Source of the DNA: TMED23 sp964643045
GTDB taxonomy: Bacteria > Pseudomonadota > Alphaproteobacteria > Rhodospirillales > UBA2165
Direction of reading: 5' to 3'
DNA: 64,000 nt
NCBI GenBank assembly: GCA_964643045.1
Contig: CAZXSC010000001.1
Span: forward strand, 72,337 to 136,336
The notes beneath the pieces are model-generated. The model worked only from the letters and a program-made list of their open reading frames with translations. It ran no database searches and was not told where the DNA came from. Position 1 is the first letter of the stretch; each line of letters begins with the position of its first letter. Shown here one piece after another: positions 25,550 through 34,108 of this stretch. A program made the position numbers and the translations under genes.

Positions 25550-27103
25550 TTAGTTCCCGTAATTTGCCATATTTGCAACTTTACCGATGCGGTTTAGAAC
25601 GTCGGAGGGTTTGATTGGAATATTACCGTCAAACTCACATTCGCAAGCGGCAGCCATGGATCCGAGGATGCTCGCTATAACTTCATTATTCGTCGCAATC
25701 ATCGCTAATGTAGCATAAGCAAGCAATGCGTCTCCTGCCCCTATGGGATCAACAACATTTTCAGCAAAGCTATCAATGGAAAAATAACCCCCGACATTTG
25801 AATCATTAGTCGGCTTATTAACAAATAACCCTCTCTCACCGAGTTTGAGAAGTAGTAGTTTACATCCCGTCGCATTAGCAAGCTGACCTGATAAAGCTCC
25901 AACAGTAGAATCCTGATCGCCAAGTGCAAACCGGGCTTCACGTTCATTTGGCGTAATGAGGTCAAAACTCTTAAACTCGATGATATTACCCCATCGGCTA
26001 GCAACCTGGCTATCGGCAACGCGATAGGCGTTATTTGGGATAGCTTCTGTCAATAGTGGAACGGTGTGCTGATTAAATATACCATGACGGAAATCGGCAA
26101 AAACAACAGCATCAGTAGAAGCGTCGCGCACGCTATTCAATAAACGCTCCAAAATGGATTCTGAAATGGAACGATTATCAAGCGTGTCAACTTTCAGCAG
26201 GCGATAACCATTAGCTATGAAAGCATTCTTATTAGTTGTGGGCCGTGTTTCATCTATAATTGTGTTGCAGTGAATGCCCGCATCTTTCAATCCAGCGATG
26301 ACAAACTCACTTAAGGCGTCATTACCGAGTACGCTGGAGAACGTTACATCGGCACCCGCAGCCCTTAAATGTTGGGCAACAATTCCTGCACCACCTATAT
26401 AGTTGTCTTGGCCTTGATATTGAACGCTGAATGTTGGGGTTTTTGTTTGCCCACCAATGAGATTTGTTCGGGTGTAGCTATCGACAATTGTGTCGCCTAC
26501 TACGTGGACCTTAAATCCAATCATTTTATCCAAGGCCGAACGTAAATCAGAGAAATTGAGTTTATGGGTATGCATAACAGCTAGGAGTTTTTCCATCTGG
26601 ATGTCGGGGGCTGACATTTTGATAAATTCTGAAGATGAATAGACTACGTCACCTGGCGTAAAAATCATCTCGCCGCCAAAGCCTTCAACTACGTTAGCTT
26701 CCTCTTGGGTTGCTGCTGGTAAACCGTCGTCGCTATATTCAAAGCCTTTGGCAAAATAATCAGGATTTAAAAACTTAAGCAATTCTAGCGGTTTTGCATT
26801 TTCGTCGATAATGACGTAATCCACCATTTCGAACGCGGCTAAATTTAAAGCTCGCAGACGTTGAGGAATATGAGGCCGATAAACACCCTTTTTAATATGA
26901 AGATCTGCGGTGATACTAGCAATAAGAATATCAGCTTTAGTTTTTGCGTACGCTAAATGCCGAACGTGACCCGGATGGACAACGTCGAAAACACCGTGAC
27001 ACAGGATAACTTTCTTTTCGCGGGGAAATGGGCCTATAAGATCTGCAAGCTCATGCCGAGTTTTTAGCTTGAATTCGTATTCTTTAAAGAATTCTGCGGT
27101 CAT
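25550..27103 (-). CDS. Fused adenylyltransferase-PfkB kinase, reversed HldE order
   Basis: 517 residues. Residues 30-170 are a cytidylyltransferase-like nucleotidyltransferase with CHGVFDVVHPGHVRHL (H43-x-G45-H46). Residues about 200-510 are a PfkB (ribokinase-like) kinase with YIGGAGIVAQHLRAAGAD and the catalytic DPIGAGDALL (GAGD at 455-458). HldE (RfaE) joins the same two activities in the opposite order, kinase first. The predicted reactions are phosphorylation of a sugar 7- or 8-phosphate at C1 and, after the GmhB-like phosphatase, nucleotide transfer to give an ADP- or other NDP-sugar. ATGA overlap with the epimerase gene upstream. Confidence 0.9.
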   Translation of the reverse strand: MTAEFFKEYEFKLKTRHELADLIGPFPREKKVILCHGVFDVVHPGHVRHLAYAKTKADILIASITADLHIKKGVYRPHIPQRLRALNLAAFEMVDYVIIDENAKPLELLKFLNPDYFAKGFEYSDDGLPAATQEEANVVEGFGGEMIFTPGDVVYSSSEFIKMSAPDIQMEKLLAVMHTHKLNFSDLRSALDKMIGFKVHVVGDTIVDSYTRTNLIGGQTKTPTFSVQYQGQDNYIGGAGIVAQHLRAAGADVTFSSVLGNDALSEFVIAGLKDAGIHCNTIIDETRPTTNKNAFIANGYRLLKVDTLDNRSISESILERLLNSVRDASTDAVVFADFRHGIFNQHTVPLLTEAIPNNAYRVADSQVASRWGNIIEFKSFDLITPNEREARFALGDQDSTVGALSGQLANATGCKLLLLKLGERGLFVNKPTNDSNVGGYFSIDSFAENVVDPIGAGDALLAYATLAMIATNNEVIASILGSMAAACECEFDGNIPIKPSDVLNRIGKVANMANYGN

Positions 27104-28104
27104 TGTTTTGTCTTTGTATTCATATATTTGAACCAGGGTTTAGTTGCTTCCTTAATACTATTTGGATCCCAAAGTGGAGCATCTTTCCAAGTATCAATTT
27201 CTACCAGCATTTTTTTAACACCCTCTTCAAACGAAATTTCAGGCTTCCATTCGAGTTCAGTCAAGGCCTTTGTGATGTCCGCCCAAGTACAATCTGGTTC
27301 ACCGGGTCGTTTGGGCACATAGACAACATCGCCCTCTAGCAATTCCACAAGTGTATTTACTGTTTGCGGATTGCCAGCGCCGATATTGTAAATCTCACCT
27401 GACCGATTTGTCATTGCCGCTGCGTAAAATGCCTTAGCAACATCCGTTACGTATATAAAGTCACGATCTTGCATGCCATCGCCAACGACAGTAAAAGGTT
27501 TTCCGGCCAATTTTTGTTTGAAGAAAACGCCGAAAACGGCACCGTATGCGCCAGTTGTTCGGACCCGCGTACCATAGGCATTGAAAATCCGAACGGCGTT
27601 GGCTGGCAAGCCGTAGACATGTTGCCAATGAAAAACAGCTTGTTCACCTTGATATTTGCTTAATGCATAAGGATATTGTGGTTGGATCGGTTGATCTTCC
27701 CTGGTTGGGACATCGGCTAAGCCGTAGCATGACGATGACGCAGCATAGATAAACTTCTGGACGCCTGCTACCCGAGCACATTCCAATACGCGCACTGTTC
27801 CCTGAACATTAACTTCCATATAATCGAGGGGATGTTCGATCGAAGGAACGATGTCACCAATACCGGCAAAGTGAAACACGAACCGAGCGTCGTCGAAAAT
27901 CGATCCTTCTGGATCCAGTCCCCGGATATCGCAGCACTCAAGCGTTACGTTCTCGTTATTGGTATGATTAGCGAGGTTTTTTTCATGTCCACCAGTCATG
28001 TTATCAATGATGCGAACTCGAAAACCGTTATCAACCAAAAGGTCAACCATGTGGCTACCGATAAACCCGGCGCCACCAGTAACCATGGCTATAGGCAAAC
28101 CCAT
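27100..28104 (-). CDS. NAD-dependent nucleotide-sugar epimerase (GalE/WbpP-like SDR)
   Basis: 334 residues. NAD loop VTGGAGFIGSHMVDLL, FHFAGIGDIVPSI, catalytic AASSSCYG and the Tyr-x3-Lys pair in YPYALSKYQGE are all intact. PNAVRIFNAYGTRV and GAGNPQTVNTLVELLE complete an extended SDR of the UDP-sugar 4-epimerase type. Its ATG directly abuts the TAA of the next SDR gene upstream. Being placed between heptose-type genes, it probably epimerises the NDP-heptose or octose rather than UDP-glucose. It lacks HldD-like features that I would recognise. Confidence 0.88.
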   Translation of the reverse strand: MGLPIAMVTGGAGFIGSHMVDLLVDNGFRVRIIDNMTGGHEKNLANHTNNENVTLECCDIRGLDPEGSIFDDARFVFHFAGIGDIVPSIEHPLDYMEVNVQGTVRVLECARVAGVQKFIYAASSSCYGLADVPTREDQPIQPQYPYALSKYQGEQAVFHWQHVYGLPANAVRIFNAYGTRVRTTGAYGAVFGVFFKQKLAGKPFTVVGDGMQDRDFIYVTDVAKAFYAAAMTNRSGEIYNIGAGNPQTVNTLVELLEGDVVYVPKRPGEPDCTWADITKALTELEWKPEISFEEGVKKMLVEIDTWKDAPLWDPNSIKEATKPWFKYMNTKTKQ

Positions 28105-29118
28105 TTAAGCAGCGCTGATCTTTTTCATTGTGCGGACATTGAAGTAATTATCATTATCGAAGCTATCAGGTAATTTGCCGTCACGGAATGCCTTGCATAA
28201 TCCGCGAATAGCATCTTCTACACTATATTGAGGCTTGAAGCCAAGAACTTCAGTAACCTTGTCTGAGTTGATATGATATGAACGCAAATCATCTGACGAT
28301 GTTACTTCTATATTAATTTCGTCTTTATCCGGAAATTCTTCGGCCACGACCCGTTTGACCGTTTTGGCAATTTTCATGATACTCATGTTCTCGTAGCCAC
28401 AATTGAAAATCTCATTAGCGATTTTTTCATCTGGTGCTTCAAGCAGAACTTTACAAAGATCAGCATAATCCTGAATATGGAGGTTTGGGCGCAACTGACT
28501 GCCGCCAAAGACAGTGATATTGCCTTTATTGACGGCAAGATTGGTCAAAATATTGACCGATACATCAAGCCTTTGACGCGGCCCGTAGCCACATACGGTT
28601 GCCGGCCGATAAACCACACCGACAAAGTTTTCATCAGTGTGATTGAACAGGATCGGCTCACACGCCCCTTTGTATTTGTTGTAAAGCGTCAGCGGTACCA
28701 ATGGGTGGTCTTCTTTAACATTAGGTTCTTCACTAATACCGTAAACTGAACTTGATGACGCATAAATAAAGCGTTTAACACCGGCTTTCTTTGCAGCGAT
28801 AACAATTGGTTCAAAAGCATTCATGTTTACGGTCGTCGAAAGGTTTTCGTCTAATTCAAAGCTGGCATCATTTGAAATACAAGCCAGATGGAGAACTGCG
28901 TCTACACCCGCCATAAGTGGTTCTAGCTTCCCAATATCTCTGATATCGCCTTGAATAACCGTCAAATTTGGATTGTCCAAGGGTAAAAAATTAGATCCAT
29001 AATACTGGATGTCATAAACGGTTACGTTGTAACCCATGTCCAACATTTGTGGCACTAACACGCTACCACAGTATCCTGCTCCGCCGGTCACAAGAACATG
29101 ATTAAATTTAGGTGTCAT
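28105..29118 (-). CDS. NAD-dependent nucleotide-sugar epimerase/dehydratase (extended SDR)
   Basis: 337 residues. Loop VTGGAGYCGSVLVPQML, then VLHLACISNDASFELD, YASSSSVYGIS and the Tyr-x3-Lys pair in TLYNKYKGACE. This G-G-A-G-Y-x-G-S variety occurs in lipopolysaccharide and antibiotic sugar loci, including NDP-heptose modification; the SDR at 62118-63056 starts in the same style. GGAG lies 11 bases upstream of ATG 29118. It follows the transaldolase gene by 24 bp and is the first of the two epimerases of the higher-carbon sugar block. Confidence 0.87.
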   Translation of the reverse strand: MTPKFNHVLVTGGAGYCGSVLVPQMLDMGYNVTVYDIQYYGSNFLPLDNPNLTVIQGDIRDIGKLEPLMAGVDAVLHLACISNDASFELDENLSTTVNMNAFEPIVIAAKKAGVKRFIYASSSSVYGISEEPNVKEDHPLVPLTLYNKYKGACEPILFNHTDENFVGVVYRPATVCGYGPRQRLDVSVNILTNLAVNKGNITVFGGSQLRPNLHIQDYADLCKVLLEAPDEKIANEIFNCGYENMSIMKIAKTVKRVVAEEFPDKDEINIEVTSSDDLRSYHINSDKVTEVLGFKPQYSVEDAIRGLCKAFRDGKLPDSFDNDNYFNVRTMKKISAA

Positions 29119-29142
29119 AATTTTGATAACTCCAATTTGGAT

Positions 29143-29880
29143 TTACTCGCTTTTTTTGGTTATGTTTATTGTGTATCCGGCTGCTTTTGCATCGTCATAG
29201 AACATTCGCACAGTTTCTAGGCTAAACTCAGCGAGGTCTTTTTCAAGTGATTTCAGTTTGCCCAGAACATCTGCCGTTGCCGTTATAATATGGCAGCCAA
29301 CTTCATTGGCTTGAATAATATTTAAAAGCTCGCGTGGGCTAGCCCATAACAGCTCAGCTTTCGGTAAAAATTTTAAGACTTCCACACACTCGCGCATAAT
29401 TGGCATAGGGTCCAATCCGGTATCTGCGATCCTGCCCGCAAAAACAGAAACAATGGCCGATGTTCCAGGTGATAAATTTTCAGCGACAGCTTTAACTTGC
29501 TCAAGTGTCATGATAGCGGTGATGTTTAACTGAACGCCGTTTGTCGAAAGTTCTTTTATAATTGGGCCTGTAAATTCGCCTTGGGTATTTGTTACGGGGA
29601 TCTTCACATTCACGTTTGAACCCCAGGAAGCGATTACTTTAGCTTGGGCCAACATATCAGCTAAGTCATCAGCAAAAACTTCAAAACTAACGGGGCGATC
29701 GGGTATGGCAGCTAGAACCTGTTTGGCAAAATTTTCATAATTCGTGATTCCAACTTTATTCATCAGCGTTGGGTTGGTAGTAAAACCCTTTATTTTAGGG
29801 TTTTTATAAAGGGTTACCATGCTATCTAGGTCTGCCCCATCGGCAAATAATTTTACTTTTAATTGGTCTACACTTGGCAT
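29143..29880 (-). CDS. Transaldolase-family protein
   Basis: 245 residues, the short (fructose-6-phosphate aldolase-like/TalC) size. Schiff-base Lys93 is in NVNVKIPVTN; the N-terminal FADGADLDSM carries the conserved Asp14, and KGFTTNPTLM is the phosphate-side T-T-N-P motif. It transfers a three-carbon dihydroxyacetone unit. Lying next to GmhA- and GmhB-like genes, it could make sedoheptulose 7-phosphate or, as LmbR does in lincomycin biosynthesis, an octulose 8-phosphate from a five-carbon acceptor. ATG 29880 directly follows the TAG of the phosphatase gene. Confidence 0.92.
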   Translation of the reverse strand: MPSVDQLKVKLFADGADLDSMVTLYKNPKIKGFTTNPTLMNKVGITNYENFAKQVLAAIPDRPVSFEVFADDLADMLAQAKVIASWGSNVNVKIPVTNTQGEFTGPIIKELSTNGVQLNITAIMTLEQVKAVAENLSPGTSAIVSVFAGRIADTGLDPMPIMRECVEVLKFLPKAELLWASPRELLNIIQANEVGCHIITATADVLGKLKSLEKDLAEFSLETVRMFYDDAKAAGYTINITKKSE

Positions 29881-30441
29881 CTATTTGTCCATGTTACGTG
29901 AAAGGATCGTATCTACTGCGTCTATCAAGGAAGAAACTATAACATCCGGCTGATCGACTATTTTTTCAGCATAATTATTGTTGATAAAAATTGTGGTGCA
30001 ACCTGCCGCGTTACCGGCTGAAATATCGCTCCATCTGTCGCCGATCATATAACTGTTGGAAACGTCAGCGTGTAAGTCGCCTGCAGCCTCTAAAATCATA
30101 CCGGGCTTCGGTTTTCTGCAATAGCAGCCATCTGTTTTAGCATGATAGCATACCTTAACAATATCGATCGGAAGCTTTGAAAGTAATTTGGTATTCATCT
30201 GATCAATTATTTTTTTCTCAACTGTACCGTTTCCGACATCAGGTTGGTTAGTTACAACGGCCAAGGCAAACCCATTTTTTTTTAAAGCCGAAAGCGCTTC
30301 AAGGGTGCCGGAAAGGATATTGAAATCTTCAAATTTTTTTGGTGCATACGGCTTACCATCTATGACCTCAGTATGATTCAAAACACCGTCGCGGTCGAGG
30401 AAAATAGTCGGTCGGACTGGATTGTCGACCTTGGCTACCAT
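29881..30441 (-). CDS. gmhB: GmhB-like sugar bisphosphate phosphatase (HAD-IIIA)
   Basis: 186 residues. HAD motif I is IFLDRDGVLN (D16, D18); motif II VVTNQPDVG; the zinc-binding loop of GmhB is intact, C98-x-H100 and C106-x-C108 (CYHAKTDGCYCRKPKPG); motif IV is MIGDRWSDISAG. GmhB removes the 7-phosphate of heptose 1,7-bisphosphate; LmbK does the same on an octose 1,8-bisphosphate. The start codon overlaps the preceding isomerase gene by 7 bp with AAGG upstream. Symbol refers to the family; the actual substrate may have eight carbons. Confidence 0.9.
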   Translation of the reverse strand: MVAKVDNPVRPTIFLDRDGVLNHTEVIDGKPYAPKKFEDFNILSGTLEALSALKKNGFALAVVTNQPDVGNGTVEKKIIDQMNTKLLSKLPIDIVKVCYHAKTDGCYCRKPKPGMILEAAGDLHADVSNSYMIGDRWSDISAGNAAGCTTIFINNNYAEKIVDQPDVIVSSLIDAVDTILSRNMDK

Positions 30442-31019
30442 TTAGTACCTTTTATTTGAAGTTTTGGGTGCGACACCAAGCAGTGCCACACAACGGCCTG
30501 AAAAGCTTCGGTGTGTGGTGTGATATGATTTGCCGCAACCGTCGGGACGACGATCACTTCATCGCCTATCATTTTTGTATGTCCCGTTTCTCGTCCGACA
30601 ACGCCAAATATTTTCATTTTGCGTGATTTAGCTTCATCTAAGGCTTTTACAATATTCACGCTCACATTGTGTTTTGCGTCACCGCCGCCAACGGAGAATA
30701 CCAATACCGCATCATTGGCCGTGGCCTGGCTTCCTTGAAGCCAGGCTGAAAATACTGTGTCCCATCCTTCGTCATTGGTCCGCGCGGTCAGCTCTGAAAC
30801 ATTGTCAACTGGCGAATAAGTTTCGATGCCACATAGTTTCCGAAAATCGTTTACAGCATGCGAAGAATTTGCGGCGCTCCCACCAACCCCAATTATAAAT
30901 AATCTGCCACCGGACTCACGTAGAGCAAGAAGTTCATTCGCCAATCTTTCAATAGCAATGTGATCAATAGATTTTGCAATATCTGATACCTGTTTAAAAT
31001 ATATTTCAGTATGTGTCAT
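30435..31019 (-). CDS. gmhA: GmhA-like SIS-domain phosphosugar isomerase
   Basis: 194 residues, the size of sedoheptulose-7-phosphate isomerase. The SIS core is FIIGVGGSAANSSHAVNDFRK (residues 41-61), VFSVGGGDAKHNVSVN and the C-terminal EAFQAVVWHCLVSH with the catalytic-site His. It converts a ketose phosphate to an aldose phosphate for activation. First gene of the higher-carbon sugar block, 15 bp after the ABC transporter gene. LmbN of lincomycin biosynthesis has the same fold and acts on an octulose phosphate, so chain length cannot be told from the fold. Confidence 0.9.
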   Translation of the reverse strand: MTHTEIYFKQVSDIAKSIDHIAIERLANELLALRESGGRLFIIGVGGSAANSSHAVNDFRKLCGIETYSPVDNVSELTARTNDEGWDTVFSAWLQGSQATANDAVLVFSVGGGDAKHNVSVNIVKALDEAKSRKMKIFGVVGRETGHTKMIGDEVIVVPTVAANHITPHTEAFQAVVWHCLVSHPKLQIKGTKW

Positions 31020-31034
31020 ATTATCAAAAGACCC

Positions 31035-32798
31035 TTATAATTTTTGCATTTTCACTAATTTGGAAAAATGGCCGCCGTTATTTATTAGCTGACTAAAATT
31101 CCCACTCTCAATAATTTTTCCACTGTCAAGTACATATATGCTATTTGCCTTTTTAATGGTTGATAATCGATGAGCAATAATGAGCAAAGTTGTTTTGCGG
31201 GCAATTTTTTCAATCGAATCTTGAATTAACCGCTCGCTCTCGGTGTCTAGAGCACTTGTTGCTTCATCTAATAAAAGCAGATCAGGTTTACGTACCAAAG
31301 CCCTTGCTAAGGCGATTCGTTGCACTTGCCCGCCGGATAATTGGACACCGCGATCACCTACGATCGTTTCAAGGCCGTTTTCAAGCTCGTTGATGAATTC
31401 GTTTGCATTCGCCTGACGACAGGCTTCTATTATATCATCGTTTGAAGCGGTTGGTTGAGCCCATAAAATATTTTTTCGGACAGACTCGTTGAAAAGAGAA
31501 CTTTGTTGGGGCACGTAACCAAGACATTTTTTATATGATGTGATATCAAATTTATCGAAGGTTAAATCATTGATAATTATTTTTCCGTCGCTGATTTCAT
31601 GAAGACCTAAGAGTATATCAGCAATAGTTGACTTGCCTGCACCAGAGGCTCCAACTAATGCGGTTATTTCGTTCTTTGGGATAATTAAATTAATGTTTTC
31701 AAGAACGTTCTTCTTACCGGTATATGAAAAAGTGACATTATTAAATATTATAGGTTTTTTTAAATTGTCGAACTTGATTGTTCCAAAATTTGGCCGGTTA
31801 GTTTTTGCCTCGCTTCGTATATTGTTAATCTTCTCATAGCTAGGAACAAGTGTTAGCAGCTGATTCATGTTTGTTGATATTGCTCTTAATACGGCTGAAA
31901 GCCTATGGAAGGCTAGCAACATGACCACCGTTTCTGATATGCCAATGTTCAATTTTTGACCAATTATATATGTGAAGAAAACTAAAATGATGCCAATAGG
32001 GTTATAGGCATAGAATACGGCGGACTGAATTATTTGAAGATTAATAGAAGTTTTGCGAACTTTAGAGAATGATTTATCTAGTCGTTCTACTTCTTGAGTT
32101 TCATTTGCAAATCCAGAAATAATGCCGATATTTGAGAGAATTTCTTGTAATGTTGAACTAAATTCATTTGATACTTCAACATTTTTTTTCCCCCAATTGT
32201 ATAGATGTTTTTGAGCTATCCTTAGGGGTGAAATTAATATGATAGCAAAAAAAATTGCTAGTGCTGATGTTTGTACGGAAATGTAAAAAGGTATAGCCAA
32301 TAATACACCAGCTTGGATAAAGGGAGCAATTGATCGCGAAAGGGAGGTGAATGCATCTGCAACCTGCGCCACCTCTTTTATCATCACATTTATAAAATCA
32401 CCTTGTCTCTTTCGATTTATGAAATTCATGCTGGAATAAAGCAAATCCTCGCATAAACCCAATGTGTAGGCTCTTCTAACGATAAATTGGCTCTTCAAAA
32501 GAAAATAAGTAATACCTACAGATATAAGACTACTAGCGACGCTCAAGGATACAAAAAGCGATATAAATCCCACTAAATTATCCGGCTGAATTCCAAAACT
32601 CTGGCATACATCAAAAATGGATTTGGCAATACCTTGAGGTGCATTTTCATTAGTAACTAATGCGACGATCGGAGCGATTGAAATTACGTTGGCTGTATCA
32701 ACAATAACGAGGAGCAAAGCCAAGCCTATATTAACAATAAATAAGCGAGGAAACTTGTTAAACAAGCCTGAGCAAAAGAAAAATAATAATTTAAGCAT
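31035..32798 (-). CDS. ABC transporter with fused membrane and ATPase domains (MsbA/PglK-like exporter)
   Basis: 587 residues, a half-transporter with about six membrane helices in residues 15-310 and an ATPase domain after 340. Walker A is GASGAGKST, the signature is LSGGQVQRIALARAL, Walker B is LLLLDEATSALD and the H-loop is IIAHRLSTI. PglK-type flippases of this form move undecaprenyl-linked oligosaccharides across the inner membrane. As it is the only transporter seen in the whole island (no Wzx/Wzy or Wzm/Wzt recognised), it is the best candidate for export of the glycan or its lipid-linked repeat. Confidence 0.92.
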   Translation of the reverse strand: MLKLLFFFCSGLFNKFPRLFIVNIGLALLLVIVDTANVISIAPIVALVTNENAPQGIAKSIFDVCQSFGIQPDNLVGFISLFVSLSVASSLISVGITYFLLKSQFIVRRAYTLGLCEDLLYSSMNFINRKRQGDFINVMIKEVAQVADAFTSLSRSIAPFIQAGVLLAIPFYISVQTSALAIFFAIILISPLRIAQKHLYNWGKKNVEVSNEFSSTLQEILSNIGIISGFANETQEVERLDKSFSKVRKTSINLQIIQSAVFYAYNPIGIILVFFTYIIGQKLNIGISETVVMLLAFHRLSAVLRAISTNMNQLLTLVPSYEKINNIRSEAKTNRPNFGTIKFDNLKKPIIFNNVTFSYTGKKNVLENINLIIPKNEITALVGASGAGKSTIADILLGLHEISDGKIIINDLTFDKFDITSYKKCLGYVPQQSSLFNESVRKNILWAQPTASNDDIIEACRQANANEFINELENGLETIVGDRGVQLSGGQVQRIALARALVRKPDLLLLDEATSALDTESERLIQDSIEKIARKTTLLIIAHRLSTIKKANSIYVLDSGKIIESGNFSQLINNGGHFSKLVKMQKL

Positions 32799-32839
32799 TA
32801 TATCTTGCCGGGTTTAGTAAGCTCTAGTTTCAGAATCAT

Positions 32840-34075
32840 TTATCGATAGGTAGAGTGATCGGATGGGCGTTCGTAGATGTTGGCCAATAGTTCCCAAGAT
32901 GCTTCGCCTTTAGATGTCGGAGAACGTAAAAAAGAATCCTCATATTTTTTATAAAGGGTTTCATCAACATGCGGTATTTTAAATTCCGAAGAAACACTTG
33001 ATACATGGTCGATGTTTAGTCTTTTTTGACCAAACCAACTTGAACCACAAATTATATCTTTTTTAAACCATTTTGAATTAGGTAATGCTTCTATCTCATT
33101 GCTGGTTAGAAAAATTATTGGTTTCCGGTAAAGCGAAACATAGGAAAGGGCGGTGCTGAAGTGAGATAAGGTGAGTATGGATTGTTTTATTAATTCTGCT
33201 GTTTTATCTGTTATAATTTTCCGCCCCCCAAAAATATTTTTGTTCTTTTGGTTTGTATACGTAGTTTTCGGATGCGCAGCAATTATCACTTCGCAGCTTA
33301 AGTCTTTTTCTATTTTGTCAAATACTTTGCAAAGTGCAGGGTAATATGCCGCCTCTGAAACTGGGGGAATGGCATTTAAAATTTCATAATCGGGATGATT
33401 TGTTAAACCGGAGTCTATAAATACAGCAAATGCCGTATTAGCGAAATTAGTTGGCTTGTTGGTTTTAAATTGAATGAGTTCAACATCTGAGCTTGCTACA
33501 TCGAGTATTTTGGCACGCCATTTGTGTGGTGCCGCGTTTACGTTATGTGGATTAACGAAGCCTGCTCTCATCCAAACGTAAGGAGGCGGTAACCTCCAAT
33601 ATGTCATACCTATTTTGATAATAAAGAAAAGACGATGAAAAATCCTCTCCGAGAGTGCTTTGACGCAATTAATTTGATAGTAAACATACTCAAATAGATT
33701 AATGGAACCAGAAAAGTTTGGTAAAAAGCTATTTGGCACATTACCGAGCGAGGAGTGTACGTAGCGCAACTTTCTTTCTTTTATAGCTTCATAAATCCAA
33801 ACATTTGATGTAACTGGAACAAATAAGCGAATAATATCCTGGTATGAAAGACCGTCTAATAGTTTGCCTACCTCATCAAAGTTCTTGGGTGTTTTTGCTT
33901 CGGGATGGCTTTTAAAATCACCCCGACTCAGTTTATCTGTATCGTATTGGAGCAATTTGCTAAATTGGATAATCGTTATTTGATAGCCAAGTTTTTTCAT
34001 TTCCTCACACCCGAATCGCCTCCAGTCACGTTCGGTGAAAATGTGTGGAAAAATTAAAACATAATGTTTGGGCAT
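32840..34075 (-). CDS. Putative sialyl/nonulosonate transferase-like GT-B protein
   Basis: 411 residues, family not certain. The C-terminal half has IIAAHPKTTYT, a His-Pro motif, and SILTLSHFSTALSYVSLYRKPIIF, a Ser-rich motif about 60 residues later. Bacterial sialyltransferases of the polysialyltransferase group bind the CMP part of the donor through such an HP motif and a Ser/Thr motif. The adjacent upstream genes (34109-37364) make a legionaminic-acid precursor, so transfer of CMP-legionaminate or CMP-pseudaminate is a reasonable guess. No membrane segment. Confidence 0.65.
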   Translation of the reverse strand: MPKHYVLIFPHIFTERDWRRFGCEEMKKLGYQITIIQFSKLLQYDTDKLSRGDFKSHPEAKTPKNFDEVGKLLDGLSYQDIIRLFVPVTSNVWIYEAIKERKLRYVHSSLGNVPNSFLPNFSGSINLFEYVYYQINCVKALSERIFHRLFFIIKIGMTYWRLPPPYVWMRAGFVNPHNVNAAPHKWRAKILDVASSDVELIQFKTNKPTNFANTAFAVFIDSGLTNHPDYEILNAIPPVSEAAYYPALCKVFDKIEKDLSCEVIIAAHPKTTYTNQKNKNIFGGRKIITDKTAELIKQSILTLSHFSTALSYVSLYRKPIIFLTSNEIEALPNSKWFKKDIICGSSWFGQKRLNIDHVSSVSSEFKIPHVDETLYKKYEDSFLRSPTSKGEASWELLANIYERPSDHSTYR

Positions 34076-34108
34076 AAAAATTTGATAAAGTCTTTTAGGC
34101 TATAGTTA

